From Serratia ureilytica (GTDB lineage: Bacteria > Pseudomonadota > Gammaproteobacteria > Enterobacterales > Enterobacteriaceae): a stretch of 64,000 bases of DNA. This document shows positions 18,416 to 27,155 of this stretch, one piece after another. Each line of letters begins with the position of its first letter. The first letter of the stretch is position 1. The stretch lies in NCBI RefSeq assembly GCF_013375155.1, contig NZ_JABXOF010000001.1:1-64000 (forward strand). Reading direction: 5' to 3'. The notes beneath the pieces were generated by a model. That model was not told where the DNA came from. It saw nothing but the letters and a program-made list of their open reading frames with translations, and did not search any database. A program made the position numbers and the translations under genes.

Positions 18416-19903
18416 TCAGACGGAGGCTGCCTCCAGCCGCTGGTGTTGATAGCCGTAGCCGCCCTCGCCGTCGGGCACGAAGCTGAGGCGATGGGTGATG
18501 CACTGCGGCGCATCTTCGGCATGGTGCGAAACGAACAGCAACTGCGTGGCGCCCTGGCCGATCAGCACGTCGATGAAGCGGCGCACCAGCTGGCGATTGA
18601 GCGGATCCAGCCCTTGCAGCGGTTCGTCGAGGATCAGCAGCGCCGGGTGTTTCACCAGCGCACGGGCGATCAGCGCCAGCCGCTGTTGGCCCCAGGAAAG
18701 GCTGTGGAACGGGGCGTCACCGCGCGCGCCGTTGAGCCCGAGCAGCGCCAGCCATTGCTCTGTCAGCTGCCGCTGGCGATCCGAGACCGCCTGATAAATG
18801 CCGATCGAATCGAAGAACCCCGACAGCACCACGTTGCGCACGCTGGTGTTGACGCGATAATCCAGATGCAGGCTGCTGCTGACGTAGCCGATATGGCGTT
18901 TGATTTCCCAGATGGTTTCCCCGCTGCCGCGGCGGCGGCCGAACAGCGTCAGATCGTTGCTGTAGCCCTGCGGGTGATCGCCGGTGATCAAACTGAGCAG
19001 GGTGGATTTGCCGGCGCCGTTTGGGCCGACGATCTGCCAGTGTTCACCAGGGTTAACCTGCCAGTCGAGATGATTGAGGATCGTCCGATCGTTATAGCTG
19101 ACCACGCCGTCACGCAGGACGATCAGCGGACGATCCGCCGGCAGGGCCACTTTATGCGCCGGATCCTCCGTTTCCGGCAGCGCCAGCCCGCTGAGGTTTT
19201 CGCTGTGCGCAAGCTGCGCCACCAGCGCGTCCGCCATCACCTGGCTGCGCGGCCCGCGGTTGGTCAGGGTGCAGTCCGCCAGCACGCCCACCTGCCGGAC
19301 AAAATCCGGTATTTCGTCGAACCGGTTGAGCACCAGCACCACGGTTTGGCCCTGGGCGGAAAGCTCGCTCAGCAACGCGGCGAGCTGCGCGCGCGAGTGC
19401 ACGTCCAGCCCGTCGAAGGGTTCATCGAGGATCAGCAGGTCGGGCTGCGGCATCAGCGCGCGGCACAGCAGGGTTTTGCGCGTTTCGCCGGTGGAGAGGT
19501 ATTTGAAGCGGCGCGTCAGCAGGGCGGTAATGCCGAACTGCGCGGCCAGTCGCTCACAGCGCGCGGCGTCTTTCACCTCTTCCTGAATGATCTCCGCCGC
19601 GGTACGGCCGGTGTCGTCTTCGTCCGCGCTGAGCAGATCGGTATTGTTGCGTTGCCACTCGTCGCTGACCATCTTTTGCAACTGTTCGAAGGAGATGCGC
19701 ACCGCATGCTGAAAGTCGCTGCGGCGTTCGCCGCGCAGCAGAACCAGTTCGTCGGCCAGCGCGCGCGCCAGGGCGGATTTGCCGCTGCCGTTGGCGCCGA
19801 CGAAGGCCCAGCTTTCACCGGCCTGGATCGCCAGCGCTTCCAGCGTCAGGGTGCGGGTATCGCTCAAGCGGAATGAACCTTGCGAAATGTGCAACGACGA
19901 CAT
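18416..19903 (-). CDS. modF: ModF, double ATP-binding-cassette protein
   Basis: This is a cytoplasmic protein with two ABC ATPase domains and no membrane part. It is encoded with modE in enteric bacteria, and its exact role in molybdenum metabolism is unresolved. The 495 residues show Walker A GANGSGKSALA and [11 protein letters not shown], and Walker B LLILDEPFDGLD and LLILDEPLQGLD. The linker EQLQKMVSDEWQRNNTD is close to that of E. coli ModF. I chose the start MSSLHISQG at 19903 (AGGAACAGGTG upstream) rather than an ATG at 19924. It lies 90 bp after modE and is probably cotranscribed. Confidence 0.95.
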   Translation of the reverse strand: MSSLHISQGSFRLSDTRTLTLEALAIQAGESWAFVGANGSGKSALARALADELVLLRGERRSDFQHAVRISFEQLQKMVSDEWQRNNTDLLSADEDDTGRTAAEIIQEEVKDAARCERLAAQFGITALLTRRFKYLSTGETRKTLLCRALMPQPDLLILDEPFDGLDVHSRAQLAALLSELSAQGQTVVLVLNRFDEIPDFVRQVGVLADCTLTNRGPRSQVMADALVAQLAHSENLSGLALPETEDPAHKVALPADRPLIVLRDGVVSYNDRTILNHLDWQVNPGEHWQIVGPNGAGKSTLLSLITGDHPQGYSNDLTLFGRRRGSGETIWEIKRHIGYVSSSLHLDYRVNTSVRNVVLSGFFDSIGIYQAVSDRQRQLTEQWLALLGLNGARGDAPFHSLSWGQQRLALIARALVKHPALLILDEPLQGLDPLNRQLVRRFIDVLIGQGATQLLFVSHHAEDAPQCITHRLSFVPDGEGGYGYQHQRLEAASV

Positions 19904-19993
19904 CACCTGTTCCTTTTTTTGCAATTATTTTCCTTAGAAATAGGCGCATTGCAGGGTGATGTCAATCAACAAAAACGCAACATCACGTTGCGC

Positions 19994-20785
19994 TTAACAC
20001 AACGTGGCGACAATCACCCGATCGGCGTTGAACAGGGCGTATACGGCGTCGCCGACGCTCAGCTGCAGGCGCTGCAGCTCCGCCGTCGTCAGGGTGGCGC
20101 ACAGGGTTTCGCCGCCCGCCAGCGTCACCAGCACCTCGCTGTGTTCGGCGCCCGGCTGAATGCCGGCCACCACGCCCGCCAGCGCATTCTCCGCGTCGGC
20201 GTTATCGGCCGCATCGACGCTCAGACGCACCCAGGGCGCCTTGATCAGCGCCAGCACCTCTTTGCCGGGCGTCAGCTGCAGCCGATCGGCGCTTTGCTGG
20301 GTAATGGCCGCCGTCAGGCGAGTGCTGCCGTCGTTCAGCAGGATCGCCAGATGCTGCTGTACCTGCTGGTGGTCGCGTTCGATCACGGTGCCGAAAAACT
20401 GATTGCGCGCGCTGGTTTGCAGCGAGAAGCGCGAGATGGCCGCCAGCAGGCTGTCGAGCGGCAGATCGTCCTGCTGCAGCACGTCGAAGGCTTTTTGCTG
20501 CACCTGGCCCAGCAGATCGTACAGCTGGATCAGCCGTTGGCCGTAGTGCGTCAAATGCGCGCCCCCGCCGCCTTTGCCGCCGGTGGCGCGTTCCACCACC
20601 GTTTGTTCCGCCAGTTGGTTCATCTCATTGATGGCGTCCCAGGCGCTTTTGTAGCTGATGCCCGCCAGTTTGGCGCCCTGGCTGATGGAGCCGGTGTGCT
20701 GCACCTGTTTCAGCAGCGCGATGCGGCGCGGATCGGCGAACAGCTTTTGCTGGAGTTTGAGAGTCAGAAGAATTTCGGCCTGCAT
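19994..20785 (-). CDS. modE: Molybdate-responsive regulator ModE
   Basis: ModE is a dimeric DNA-binding protein that with molybdate represses modABC and activates moa genes. The 263-residue protein has an N-terminal winged helix (about 1-115, GSISQGAKLAGISYKSAWDA and the GGKGGGGA loop). Two molybdate-binding Mop domains follow (about 125-263, SARNQFFGTV, then GAEHSEVLVTLAGG). I chose MQAEILLTLK at 20785, identical to the E. coli start. An imperfect ModE-like box lies in the shared upstream region with the divergent TonB receptor operon. Confidence 0.96.
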   Translation of the reverse strand: MQAEILLTLKLQQKLFADPRRIALLKQVQHTGSISQGAKLAGISYKSAWDAINEMNQLAEQTVVERATGGKGGGGAHLTHYGQRLIQLYDLLGQVQQKAFDVLQQDDLPLDSLLAAISRFSLQTSARNQFFGTVIERDHQQVQQHLAILLNDGSTRLTAAITQQSADRLQLTPGKEVLALIKAPWVRLSVDAADNADAENALAGVVAGIQPGAEHSEVLVTLAGGETLCATLTTAELQRLQLSVGDAVYALFNADRVIVATLC

Positions 20786-20882
20786 AGCGCATCCTGTCGG
20801 CGGCAAAAATCGTATTGTCGCCGATTTGGCGGCAAAGCGCCAAACGCAGTGCGGTGGAGCGCGGGGCAATAAAGACTGGCAT

Positions 20883-20905
20883 TGCAATATTGTAATAATA
20901 TAACA
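20883..20905 (+). promoter_or_regulatory. Imperfect ModE-like box before the TonB receptor operon
   Basis: TGCAATAT-N7-ATATAACA has a right half matching 7 of 8 and a left half matching 5 of 8 of the modA box in this window (CGTTATAT-N8-ATATAACG), with one base less between them. It lies 68 bp before the receptor start and 98 bp from the modE start. I looked for a Fur box here and found none convincing. Binding is untested. Confidence 0.4.
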
Positions 20906-20972
20906 TAACAAAAAACGATAAAGCTTTATTCCGGCTGCGGCCGATTTTTATTTCACCACAGGGATGCTCCAC

Positions 20973-23132
20973 ATGAGTACGACACGCCAGCGCCTTCGCG
21001 CGCCCAGGAAATATTTATGCCTCGCCGCCGCTTGGGTCGGCGGCGCACTGGCGCCGCTGGCTTTCGCCGCCGACTGCGATAAAGCCCGCAATGCCACGGG
21101 ATGTGAAGAACAGCTCACCGTGGAAGCGGCGGCCTCCGCCGGGCGCTACGATGCGTTGAGCGCCGTGAGCCGCAGCGCTTCGCAGCTCGGGCTGAGCGCT
21201 CGGGAGACGCCGCGCAGCGTCGATATCATCAGCGCGCGGGCGATCCAACAGCGGGGCGATCGCTCGCTGGCCGCCGCCGTCGAGCATGCCACCGGTCTGT
21301 CTGGCGTCGCTTCGCCAACGTTGTCCAACAACTTTTCCGCGCGCGGTTTTCGGCCGATCGCCTGGCTGTATAACGGCGTAGAGATGCCCGGCAGCACGCT
21401 GCAACTGGGCGATCCGGCGCATTACGACAGCATCGAGGTACTGCGCGGGCCGGGATCGGCCTTGAACGGGCTGAGCGCCGCAGGCGGCAGCGTCAACCTG
21501 ATCTCGCGGCGGCCGACCTTCAGCCGCCAGCCGCTCGAGCTTGATTATGGCTTCGGCAGCTACCGCAGCCAGCGTCTGCATCTGGGGGCCGGCGGCGCGC
21601 TGGTGGACGATGCGGTGGCGTACCGGTTGGACGTCAGCGGCAACGACAGCGGCAGCAACGTGCAGTATGAACGCGATCGGCAGAAGCGGGTTTCCGGCTC
21701 GCTGCTGTTTAAATTGACGGACGAAGCGTTGCTGACGCTGAGCCTGGACCGCATGCTCAACCGCACCAACAACCCTTACTACGGCACGCCGCTGCTGGAC
21801 GGGCGCATTGCCGGCGAGCTGCGCGACATCAATTACAACAACCTGACCGACAGCCGCATCCAGAGCAACGCCACCGCATTTCAGGCCAGTCTGGACTGGT
21901 TTATGACGCCCGAAGTGGAATGGCATAACCAATTCTATTACTACAGCGGCTTTCGCGAATGGCGCAACGTCGAGCGTTTCCGCGTCGCGGCGGCGGCCCG
22001 GCCCGGCGACGTCAACCGCGACTCCTTCGGCGCCCTGGCGCACGACGACGATCTGATCGGCAACCGCAGTTCGCTGGTGTTCGATCGCGCCATCGCCGGT
22101 TTCGATAACCGGTTGCTGGTCGGCTTCGATCTGAGCAAGCGGCATTTTCAGTACTACTCGAACGGTTTCCCTGGCTCCGAAGACGTACCGCTCGGCGCGC
22201 CGCCCAGAGAGCCGTTCGCCCAGGGTACCGACCGCCAACGCGCGCCGGTGCGCCACGTTACCCAGAACCAGTATGCCGCCTTTCTCGAGGATCGCTTCAG
22301 CCTGACCGAGCGTTTAGCGTTGCTGGGCCAGCTGCGCTACAACCATATGAACATGGACTGGCGCTTCCAGGGGCCGCAGGAAGAGAGCCGCGCGCACACC
22401 TATGTTTTCAGCACCTGGAGCCTGGGCCCCAGCTATGCATTGACCGATAACCTCACGCTCTACGCCAACTACACCACCGGCCAGGAGCCGGGCAACGATT
22501 TGTTCTTCCTCAGCCCGGCGCAGACCGATCTGCCGCTGACGCGAGCGCGTCAGTGGGAGGCCGGTGCCAAAGGGGGGTTTTGGGATAACAAGGGCGAGGC
22601 GACGCTGGCGCTGTACGAACTGCGCAAGGACAACCTGTTTGTGCCCGACGTGCAGCGGCCGGATGCGTTGAACGCGGTAGGCAGGCAGACGTCGCGTGGC
22701 ATCGAGCTTGGCGTGGTGCTGCGTCCCGACGATCGTTGGGAGCTGGCCGGCAATGCCACCTACACGCACGCCCGCTACGACGACTATCGCGGCGGTAGCC
22801 CGCTGCGCAGCTACAACGGCAATCGCCCGGCCTATATCCCGGACTGGACCGCCAACCTCAGCGTGCATTATCAGGCGACGGCGCGCCTGGGGCTGGCTTC
22901 TTCGCTGCGCTACGTCGGCAGCAGTTATAACGACGACGCCAACCAGCGCAAGATGCGCGCGTACACCACGCTCGATCTGGCGGCGGACTATCAGCTGACG
23001 CCGATCATCGATGTTGGTTTCCGCATTCGCAACGCCACCAACCAGCTGTACGCCTATCAGCGCACCTACCCGGATCAGGCGCTGATCGCGCCGCCGCGCA
23101 GCTATGAAACCTTCGTGTCGGTCAGGTTCTGA
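20973..23132 (+). CDS. TonB-dependent outer-membrane receptor
   Basis: This 719-residue receptor of the siderophore type has a signal peptide (about 1-33, ending LAPLAFAA) and a TonB-box-like EQLTVEA near residue 48. A plug domain follows (about 65-175, with PRSVDIISARAIQQRGD and IEVLRGPGSALNG), then a 22-strand-type barrel ending in the aromatic C-terminus SVRF. I chose the start MSTTRQRL with AGGGATG 6 bp upstream. It is first in a five-gene operon with a complete ABC importer. The ligand is not evident. Its position between modE and acrZ and the ModE-like box suggest a molybdenum or other metal chelate, which is inference. Confidence 0.9.
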   Translation: MSTTRQRLRAPRKYLCLAAAWVGGALAPLAFAADCDKARNATGCEEQLTVEAAASAGRYDALSAVSRSASQLGLSARETPRSVDIISARAIQQRGDRSLAAAVEHATGLSGVASPTLSNNFSARGFRPIAWLYNGVEMPGSTLQLGDPAHYDSIEVLRGPGSALNGLSAAGGSVNLISRRPTFSRQPLELDYGFGSYRSQRLHLGAGGALVDDAVAYRLDVSGNDSGSNVQYERDRQKRVSGSLLFKLTDEALLTLSLDRMLNRTNNPYYGTPLLDGRIAGELRDINYNNLTDSRIQSNATAFQASLDWFMTPEVEWHNQFYYYSGFREWRNVERFRVAAAARPGDVNRDSFGALAHDDDLIGNRSSLVFDRAIAGFDNRLLVGFDLSKRHFQYYSNGFPGSEDVPLGAPPREPFAQGTDRQRAPVRHVTQNQYAAFLEDRFSLTERLALLGQLRYNHMNMDWRFQGPQEESRAHTYVFSTWSLGPSYALTDNLTLYANYTTGQEPGNDLFFLSPAQTDLPLTRARQWEAGAKGGFWDNKGEATLALYELRKDNLFVPDVQRPDALNAVGRQTSRGIELGVVLRPDDRWELAGNATYTHARYDDYRGGSPLRSYNGNRPAYIPDWTANLSVHYQATARLGLASSLRYVGSSYNDDANQRKMRAYTTLDLAADYQLTPIIDVGFRIRNATNQLYAYQRTYPDQALIAPPRSYETFVSVRF

Positions 23133-23136
23133 CGGC

Positions 23137-24132
23137 GTGAAACGATCGCTCTATCCGTTGTTGTGCGCCCTGGGATTGGGCGGGGGCGTGCCGCTGCACG
23201 CTGAGGCCGTCGGCCTGCAAAATTGCGGGGTCATGCGCGATTACCCGCAGCCGCCGCAGCGGGTGCTGGTTTATGCCAATCCGGCGCTGGAAAACCTGCT
23301 GGCGCTAGGACTGGCTGGCCGCGCAATCGGCGTGGTCGGGTATGACCGCGCGCGCGATCCCGCGCCGACGGCGTCGGTCGATGCGCTGCGGGTGCCCGTC
23401 AGCCCGGCGCCGCCCACGGCGGAAGCGTTGCTGCTGATGCGGCCGGATTTTGTCTATTCGGCCAGCTATTACTGGCTGCACAGCCCGGAAACGCCCGATC
23501 GGGCGCGGCTGGCGGAATGGGGCATCGGCACTTATCTCTCTCCCGGCGCCTGCAGCGGCCAGCAAAGCGCGATCGCCGCCGCGCTGACGTTTGAAGACAT
23601 CTTCACCGAGCTGCGGGAGCTGGCGCGCATTTTCAACGTCAGCCGCGCCGGTGAAGCGCCGATCGCGCGGCTGCGTGGGCAACTGCAGGCGTTTGAGGCG
23701 CGCCGCGCGCCGCTGCCGCATTTACGTCTGCTGTGGTGGTATGCCGGCACGCAGACGCCCTACGTGGCGGGCTGCTGCGGCGCACCAGGTTTGCTGAGCC
23801 GCAGCGTCGGCAGCGAGAACCTGTTCGGCGATCGGCCCGAGCTGTGGCCGACGGTGTCCTGGGAAGTTATCGCCGCCCGCGATCCGGATGCGATCGTGCT
23901 TGGCGATCTGCCGCGCGGCGGCCTCGGCGACAGCGCGGCCGACAAAATCGCCTTTCTGGAACATCACCCGCTGACCGCGACGCTGCGCGCCGTGCGTCAG
24001 CGGCGCTACGTGATCCTCCCCGGTTACGACATGGACCCTTCCGCCCGCACCGTGGCGGCGCTGGGCCGTTTGATTCGGGGCCTGGCGGCCTTGCCGCCGC
24101 AGGCGCCGACTTTTTCCAACAAGGAACCTTGA
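23137..24132 (+). CDS. Periplasmic metal-chelate-binding protein (BtuF/FepB type)
   Basis: This is the substrate-binding part of a class II ABC importer (peripla_BP_2 family), 331 residues. The likely start is GTG 23137, giving a clean signal peptide VKRSLYPLLCALGLGGGVPLHAEA. An ATG at 23104 inside the receptor gene would add 11 residues before it. The family pattern PQRVLVYANPALENLLALGL..AIGVVGY and the C-lobe (ALGRLIRGLAAL) are present. Unusually it keeps several cysteines, including adjacent ones in AGCCGAPG. The next gene starts one base after its stop. Confidence 0.85.
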   Translation: MKRSLYPLLCALGLGGGVPLHAEAVGLQNCGVMRDYPQPPQRVLVYANPALENLLALGLAGRAIGVVGYDRARDPAPTASVDALRVPVSPAPPTAEALLLMRPDFVYSASYYWLHSPETPDRARLAEWGIGTYLSPGACSGQQSAIAAALTFEDIFTELRELARIFNVSRAGEAPIARLRGQLQAFEARRAPLPHLRLLWWYAGTQTPYVAGCCGAPGLLSRSVGSENLFGDRPELWPTVSWEVIAARDPDAIVLGDLPRGGLGDSAADKIAFLEHHPLTATLRAVRQRRYVILPGYDMDPSARTVAALGRLIRGLAALPPQAPTFSNKEP

Positions 24133-24133
24133 T

Positions 24134-24889
24134 ATGACTGCCGTTTCATTCTCTTCGCTGCTGGACTCCTGGGATCGCCAGCAGGCGGCCTACATCGCCG
24201 AACGGGAAGCGCGTTTTAACGCCCAGCTGGAGGTGCTGGCGCTGGCCGCCGGCCAGGATTTTCACGTGGTGGATCTGGCCTGCGGCCCGGGATCGCTGAG
24301 CCTGCGCATTTTGCAGCGCTTTCCGCAGGCCAGGGTGACCGCCATCGATCTCGATCCGCTGTTGCTGGCGGTGGCGCGCGGTGCGCTGGCGGAGTACGGC
24401 GATCGGATCCGCATTCTGCAGGCCGATCTGGCGGATCCGGCCTGTTTTGCCGCGCTGTCCGGCCCCGCGCCGCAGGCGGCGGTGTCCAGCACGGCGCTGC
24501 ACTGGCTGATGCCCGAGCAGCAGCTGGCGCTGTACCGCAACGTTGCCGGGCTGCTGGCCGACGGCGGCGTGTTCCTGAACGCCGATCATCAGCGCTATGA
24601 CCAGCGTCAGCCGCGGCTGAAAGCGTTGGCGGAGCGGCACGACGAGCAGACCCAACAGCGCGCCTGGGACAACGGCGTCGAGGATTGGGATCGCTGGTTT
24701 GCGGGCGCGCTGCAATCGCCGGCGCTGGCCGCTTATCAGGCCGAGCGTGAAGCGCTGTTCGCCGGCCGCCCGGTGCCGCCGCCGACGCCGGTGGATTTCC
24801 AGCTCGCGGCGCTTAGACAAGCCGGTTTCAGCGAGGCGGGGACGGTGTGGCAGCTGTTGGACGACTATGTGATCGCAGGCTGGAAATAG
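24134..24889 (+). CDS. Class I SAM-dependent methyltransferase
   Basis: This 251-residue protein has motif I VVDLACGPGSLSLR, motif II acidic residues in VTAIDLDPLLLAVA and a post-motif at SSTALHWLMPEQQLALYRNV. The profile resembles small-molecule methyltransferases. It lies between the binding protein and permease genes with one-base gaps on both sides, so it is part of the uptake operon. It may modify the imported chelate or its chelator. No substrate can be read from the sequence. Confidence 0.85.
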   Translation: MTAVSFSSLLDSWDRQQAAYIAEREARFNAQLEVLALAAGQDFHVVDLACGPGSLSLRILQRFPQARVTAIDLDPLLLAVARGALAEYGDRIRILQADLADPACFAALSGPAPQAAVSSTALHWLMPEQQLALYRNVAGLLADGGVFLNADHQRYDQRQPRLKALAERHDEQTQQRAWDNGVEDWDRWFAGALQSPALAAYQAEREALFAGRPVPPPTPVDFQLAALRQAGFSEAGTVWQLLDDYVIAGWK

Positions 24890-24890
24890 C

Positions 24891-25916
24891 ATGATCCGGG
24901 GGTTACTGCCCGGCCGTAAGGCCGGTTGGCTGCTGTTGCTGGCGGCGGCGCTGCCGCTGGCCCTGCTGGGCGCCACCCTGTCGGGACCTGCGCCGATCGC
25001 GTGGCACGACGCCTGGCGCATCGTGTTCGGCGTCAGCGGCAGTGCGGCGACCGACGCCGAGGTGTATCAGCGCATCATCTGGTCGCTGCGGATGCCGCGC
25101 GCGCTGTTGGCGGCGCTAGCCGGCGCCGGGCTGGCGTTGGCGGGCACCGTGCTGCAGTCGCTGACCCGCAACCCGCTGGCCGATCCCTGGGTGCTGGGCA
25201 TCTCCTCCGGCGCCGGCGTGGGGGCGGTAACGGTATTGGTATTGGGGCTGGGGGGCGGCCTGCTGTCGGTGTCCGGCGGCGCGTTTATCGGCGCGCTGGG
25301 AGCATTTGCGTTGGTGATGCTGCTGGCCGGGCGTTCGCTGCAGGGGGAGTCCACGCTGTTTATTCTGGCCGGGGTGGCGGTGACGCAGCTGCTTTCTGCG
25401 TTAACTTCGCTGATCACCCTCTGGCAGGCGGACGCCAACGTCACGCGCGGCGTGATGTTCTGGCTGCTGGGATCGTTCAGCGACGCGCGCTGGCCGCAGG
25501 TCGGGCTGTGCGGGCTGGCGCTGGCGGCGGCGCTGCTGCTTTGTTGGCTGCGGGCGGGTGAGCTGGACGCGCTGGCGTTCGGCGGCGTGACCGCCGCTTC
25601 GTTGGGGGTGGCGGTGGCTCCGCTGAAGCTGCTGCTGTATGTGGTGACTACCGCGCTGACGGCGGCGATCGTCGCGTTCAGCGGCGCGGTGGGATTTATC
25701 GGGCTGACGGTGCCGCATGTCGCCCGGCGGCTGGTCGGCTCGCGGCATCGGCTGCTGTTGCCGGCCAGCGCGCTGTGCGGCGCGCTGTTCGCCGTGGCGG
25801 CGGACACGCTGGCCAGAACGCTGTTTGCCCCGCGCGAGCTGCCGGTCGGCGTGCTGACGGCGCTGTTGGGGGTGCCGGTATTCCTGCTGTTGTTGTATCG
25901 GAAGGTCAATGCATGA
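24891..25916 (+). CDS. FecCD-family ABC permease
   Basis: This is an inner-membrane permease for metal chelates, 341 residues with about ten membrane segments. FecCD signatures are the RMPRALLAALAGAGLALAG region, LQSLTRNPLADPWVLGIS, and the C-terminal coupling region GAVGFIGLTVPHVARRLVG. It overlaps the ATPase gene by four bases (ATGA). It likely works as a homodimer with the following ATPase. Confidence 0.92.
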   Translation: MIRGLLPGRKAGWLLLLAAALPLALLGATLSGPAPIAWHDAWRIVFGVSGSAATDAEVYQRIIWSLRMPRALLAALAGAGLALAGTVLQSLTRNPLADPWVLGISSGAGVGAVTVLVLGLGGGLLSVSGGAFIGALGAFALVMLLAGRSLQGESTLFILAGVAVTQLLSALTSLITLWQADANVTRGVMFWLLGSFSDARWPQVGLCGLALAAALLLCWLRAGELDALAFGGVTAASLGVAVAPLKLLLYVVTTALTAAIVAFSGAVGFIGLTVPHVARRLVGSRHRLLLPASALCGALFAVAADTLARTLFAPRELPVGVLTALLGVPVFLLLLYRKVNA

Positions 25917-26701
25917 CGATTGAAAAAGCGCGATCCGGCCTGCGCGCCGAAGCGGTGAGCTGGCGAGCGGGCGAACGCACGGTGCTGGAAAATCTGGATT
26001 TCTGCGCCTTGCCCGGTGAGGTCACCGGCGTGCTCGGCGTCAACGGCAGCGGTAAATCCACGTTGCTCAAGCTGCTGGCCGGGTTGCAGCCTGCCGCCGG
26101 GGGCCACGTTTGGCTGGAAGGGCGCGAAATTACTGCGTTTTCCGGGCGGGAGCGCGCCAGGCGCATCGCCTTTCTCGAGCAATCCGCCCCCGGCGCCTTC
26201 GCGCTGCCGGTGAAGGAGGCGGTGCTGCTGGGGCGCCTGGCCCATATCGGCCGCTGGCGCGGTTTCGGCCCCGAAGATCGCCGTCTCGCCGGGCAGGCGA
26301 TGGAGCAAGTGGGCATCAGCCACCTGGCCGATCGCGATTGGCAGCGGCTGTCCGGCGGCGAACGGCAGCGGGTGCACCTGGCGCGCGCGTTGGCGCAGCA
26401 AACGCCGTGGCTGCTGCTGGATGAGCCCGCCAACCATCTGGATATCGCCCATCAGCAGCAGTTTATGACCTTGCTGCGGCGGCTGAAGCTCAGCGTGGTG
26501 GTAACGCTGCACGATCTGAATCTGGCCGCCTGCTATTGCGATCGGGTGGCGCTGCTGCAGCGGGGCAGGGTCTGTGCGGCAGGTGCGCCGCGGCAGGCGC
26601 TGACGCCGGAGAACATTCGCGCGGTGTACGGGGTGGAGGCCCGGCTGGCGGCGCCCGCCGGCTATGCGCCGCCGCTGATCTATTACCCCGCACCGGCATG
26701 A
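25913..26701 (+). CDS. ABC ATPase of metal-chelate importer (FepC type)
   Basis: This 262-residue ATPase has Walker A GVNGSGKSTLL, signature LSGGERQRVHLARAL, Walker B WLLLDEPANHLD and switch His VVVTLHDLN. The pattern fits iron-siderophore/B12-type ATPases. I chose the start MTIEKARSG (25913), which overlaps the permease stop. It is the last gene of the five-gene operon. acrZ follows after about 150 bp with its own promoter-like sequence (TTAGAATAAC). Confidence 0.92.
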   Translation: MTIEKARSGLRAEAVSWRAGERTVLENLDFCALPGEVTGVLGVNGSGKSTLLKLLAGLQPAAGGHVWLEGREITAFSGRERARRIAFLEQSAPGAFALPVKEAVLLGRLAHIGRWRGFGPEDRRLAGQAMEQVGISHLADRDWQRLSGGERQRVHLARALAQQTPWLLLDEPANHLDIAHQQQFMTLLRRLKLSVVVTLHDLNLAACYCDRVALLQRGRVCAAGAPRQALTPENIRAVYGVEARLAAPAGYAPPLIYYPAPA

Positions 26702-26847
26702 GCCCGGTGGAAAGGGCACGTTTAGCCGATCACAATTTCGCCCCGCTGGCTAAAATAACTCCGGTTTTACCGATTTTTTTGGGTTAGAATAACCCGATAT
26801 GCGGTGAAAGGCATTTGCCGCTCAATGGGCAGTTAAGCGAGGCTATC

Positions 26848-26997
26848 ATGTTGGAATTATTGAAAAGTCTGTTGTTTGCCGTGGTCATGGTGCCGGTGGT
26901 CATGGCGCTGATCCTCGGCCTGATCTACGGTTTTGGCGAAGTGTTCAACGTCTTCTCCAAAGTGGGCCGTTCGAAAGAAAATCGCACCCAGCACTGA
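26848..26997 (+). CDS. acrZ: AcrZ, small AcrB-binding membrane protein
   Basis: This 49-residue single-span protein has a hydrophobic helix [21 protein letters not shown] and a short basic tail. It is nearly identical to E. coli AcrZ (MLELLKSL.., GEVFN.F). In E. coli it binds AcrB and changes the drug specificity of the AcrAB-TolC pump. Its place directly before modABC is conserved, which shows that the five upstream genes were inserted into a conserved mod neighbourhood. Confidence 0.93.
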   Translation: MLELLKSLLFAVVMVPVVMALILGLIYGFGEVFNVFSKVGRSKENRTQH

Positions 26998-27015
26998 CCG
27001 TTCCCCATCCTGATA

Positions 27016-27037
27016 CCCGCCGGCATCGCCCGGCGGG
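27016..27037 (+). terminator. Hairpin after acrZ
   Basis: The stem CCCGCCGG / CCGGCGGG lies after acrZ. The T tract is poor (CATTCCT), so this is a weak or rho-assisted terminator. Confidence 0.45.
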
Positions 27038-27094
27038 CATTCCTCAAGTTATCTCACGCTTTGCCGATAAACCGCATGACAAGCTTTCGCGCAA

Positions 27095-27118
27095 CGTTAT
27101 ATTATTTTTTATATAACG
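27095..27118 (+). promoter_or_regulatory. ModE box of modABC
   Basis: CGTTATAT-N8-ATATAACG is a perfect palindromic ModE site centred about 50 bp before modA. In E. coli molybdate-bound ModE represses modABC from such a site. Confidence 0.88.
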
Positions 27119-27155
27119 AAGAGTGATAATGCACGTTAACTTGCGGAGAAAAACA

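Noticed and set aside
20786-20972. Fur box controlling the TonB receptor
   Set aside because: The AT-rich segment lacks the GATAAT/ATTATC hexamer arrangement. The ATATAACA half fits ModE better.
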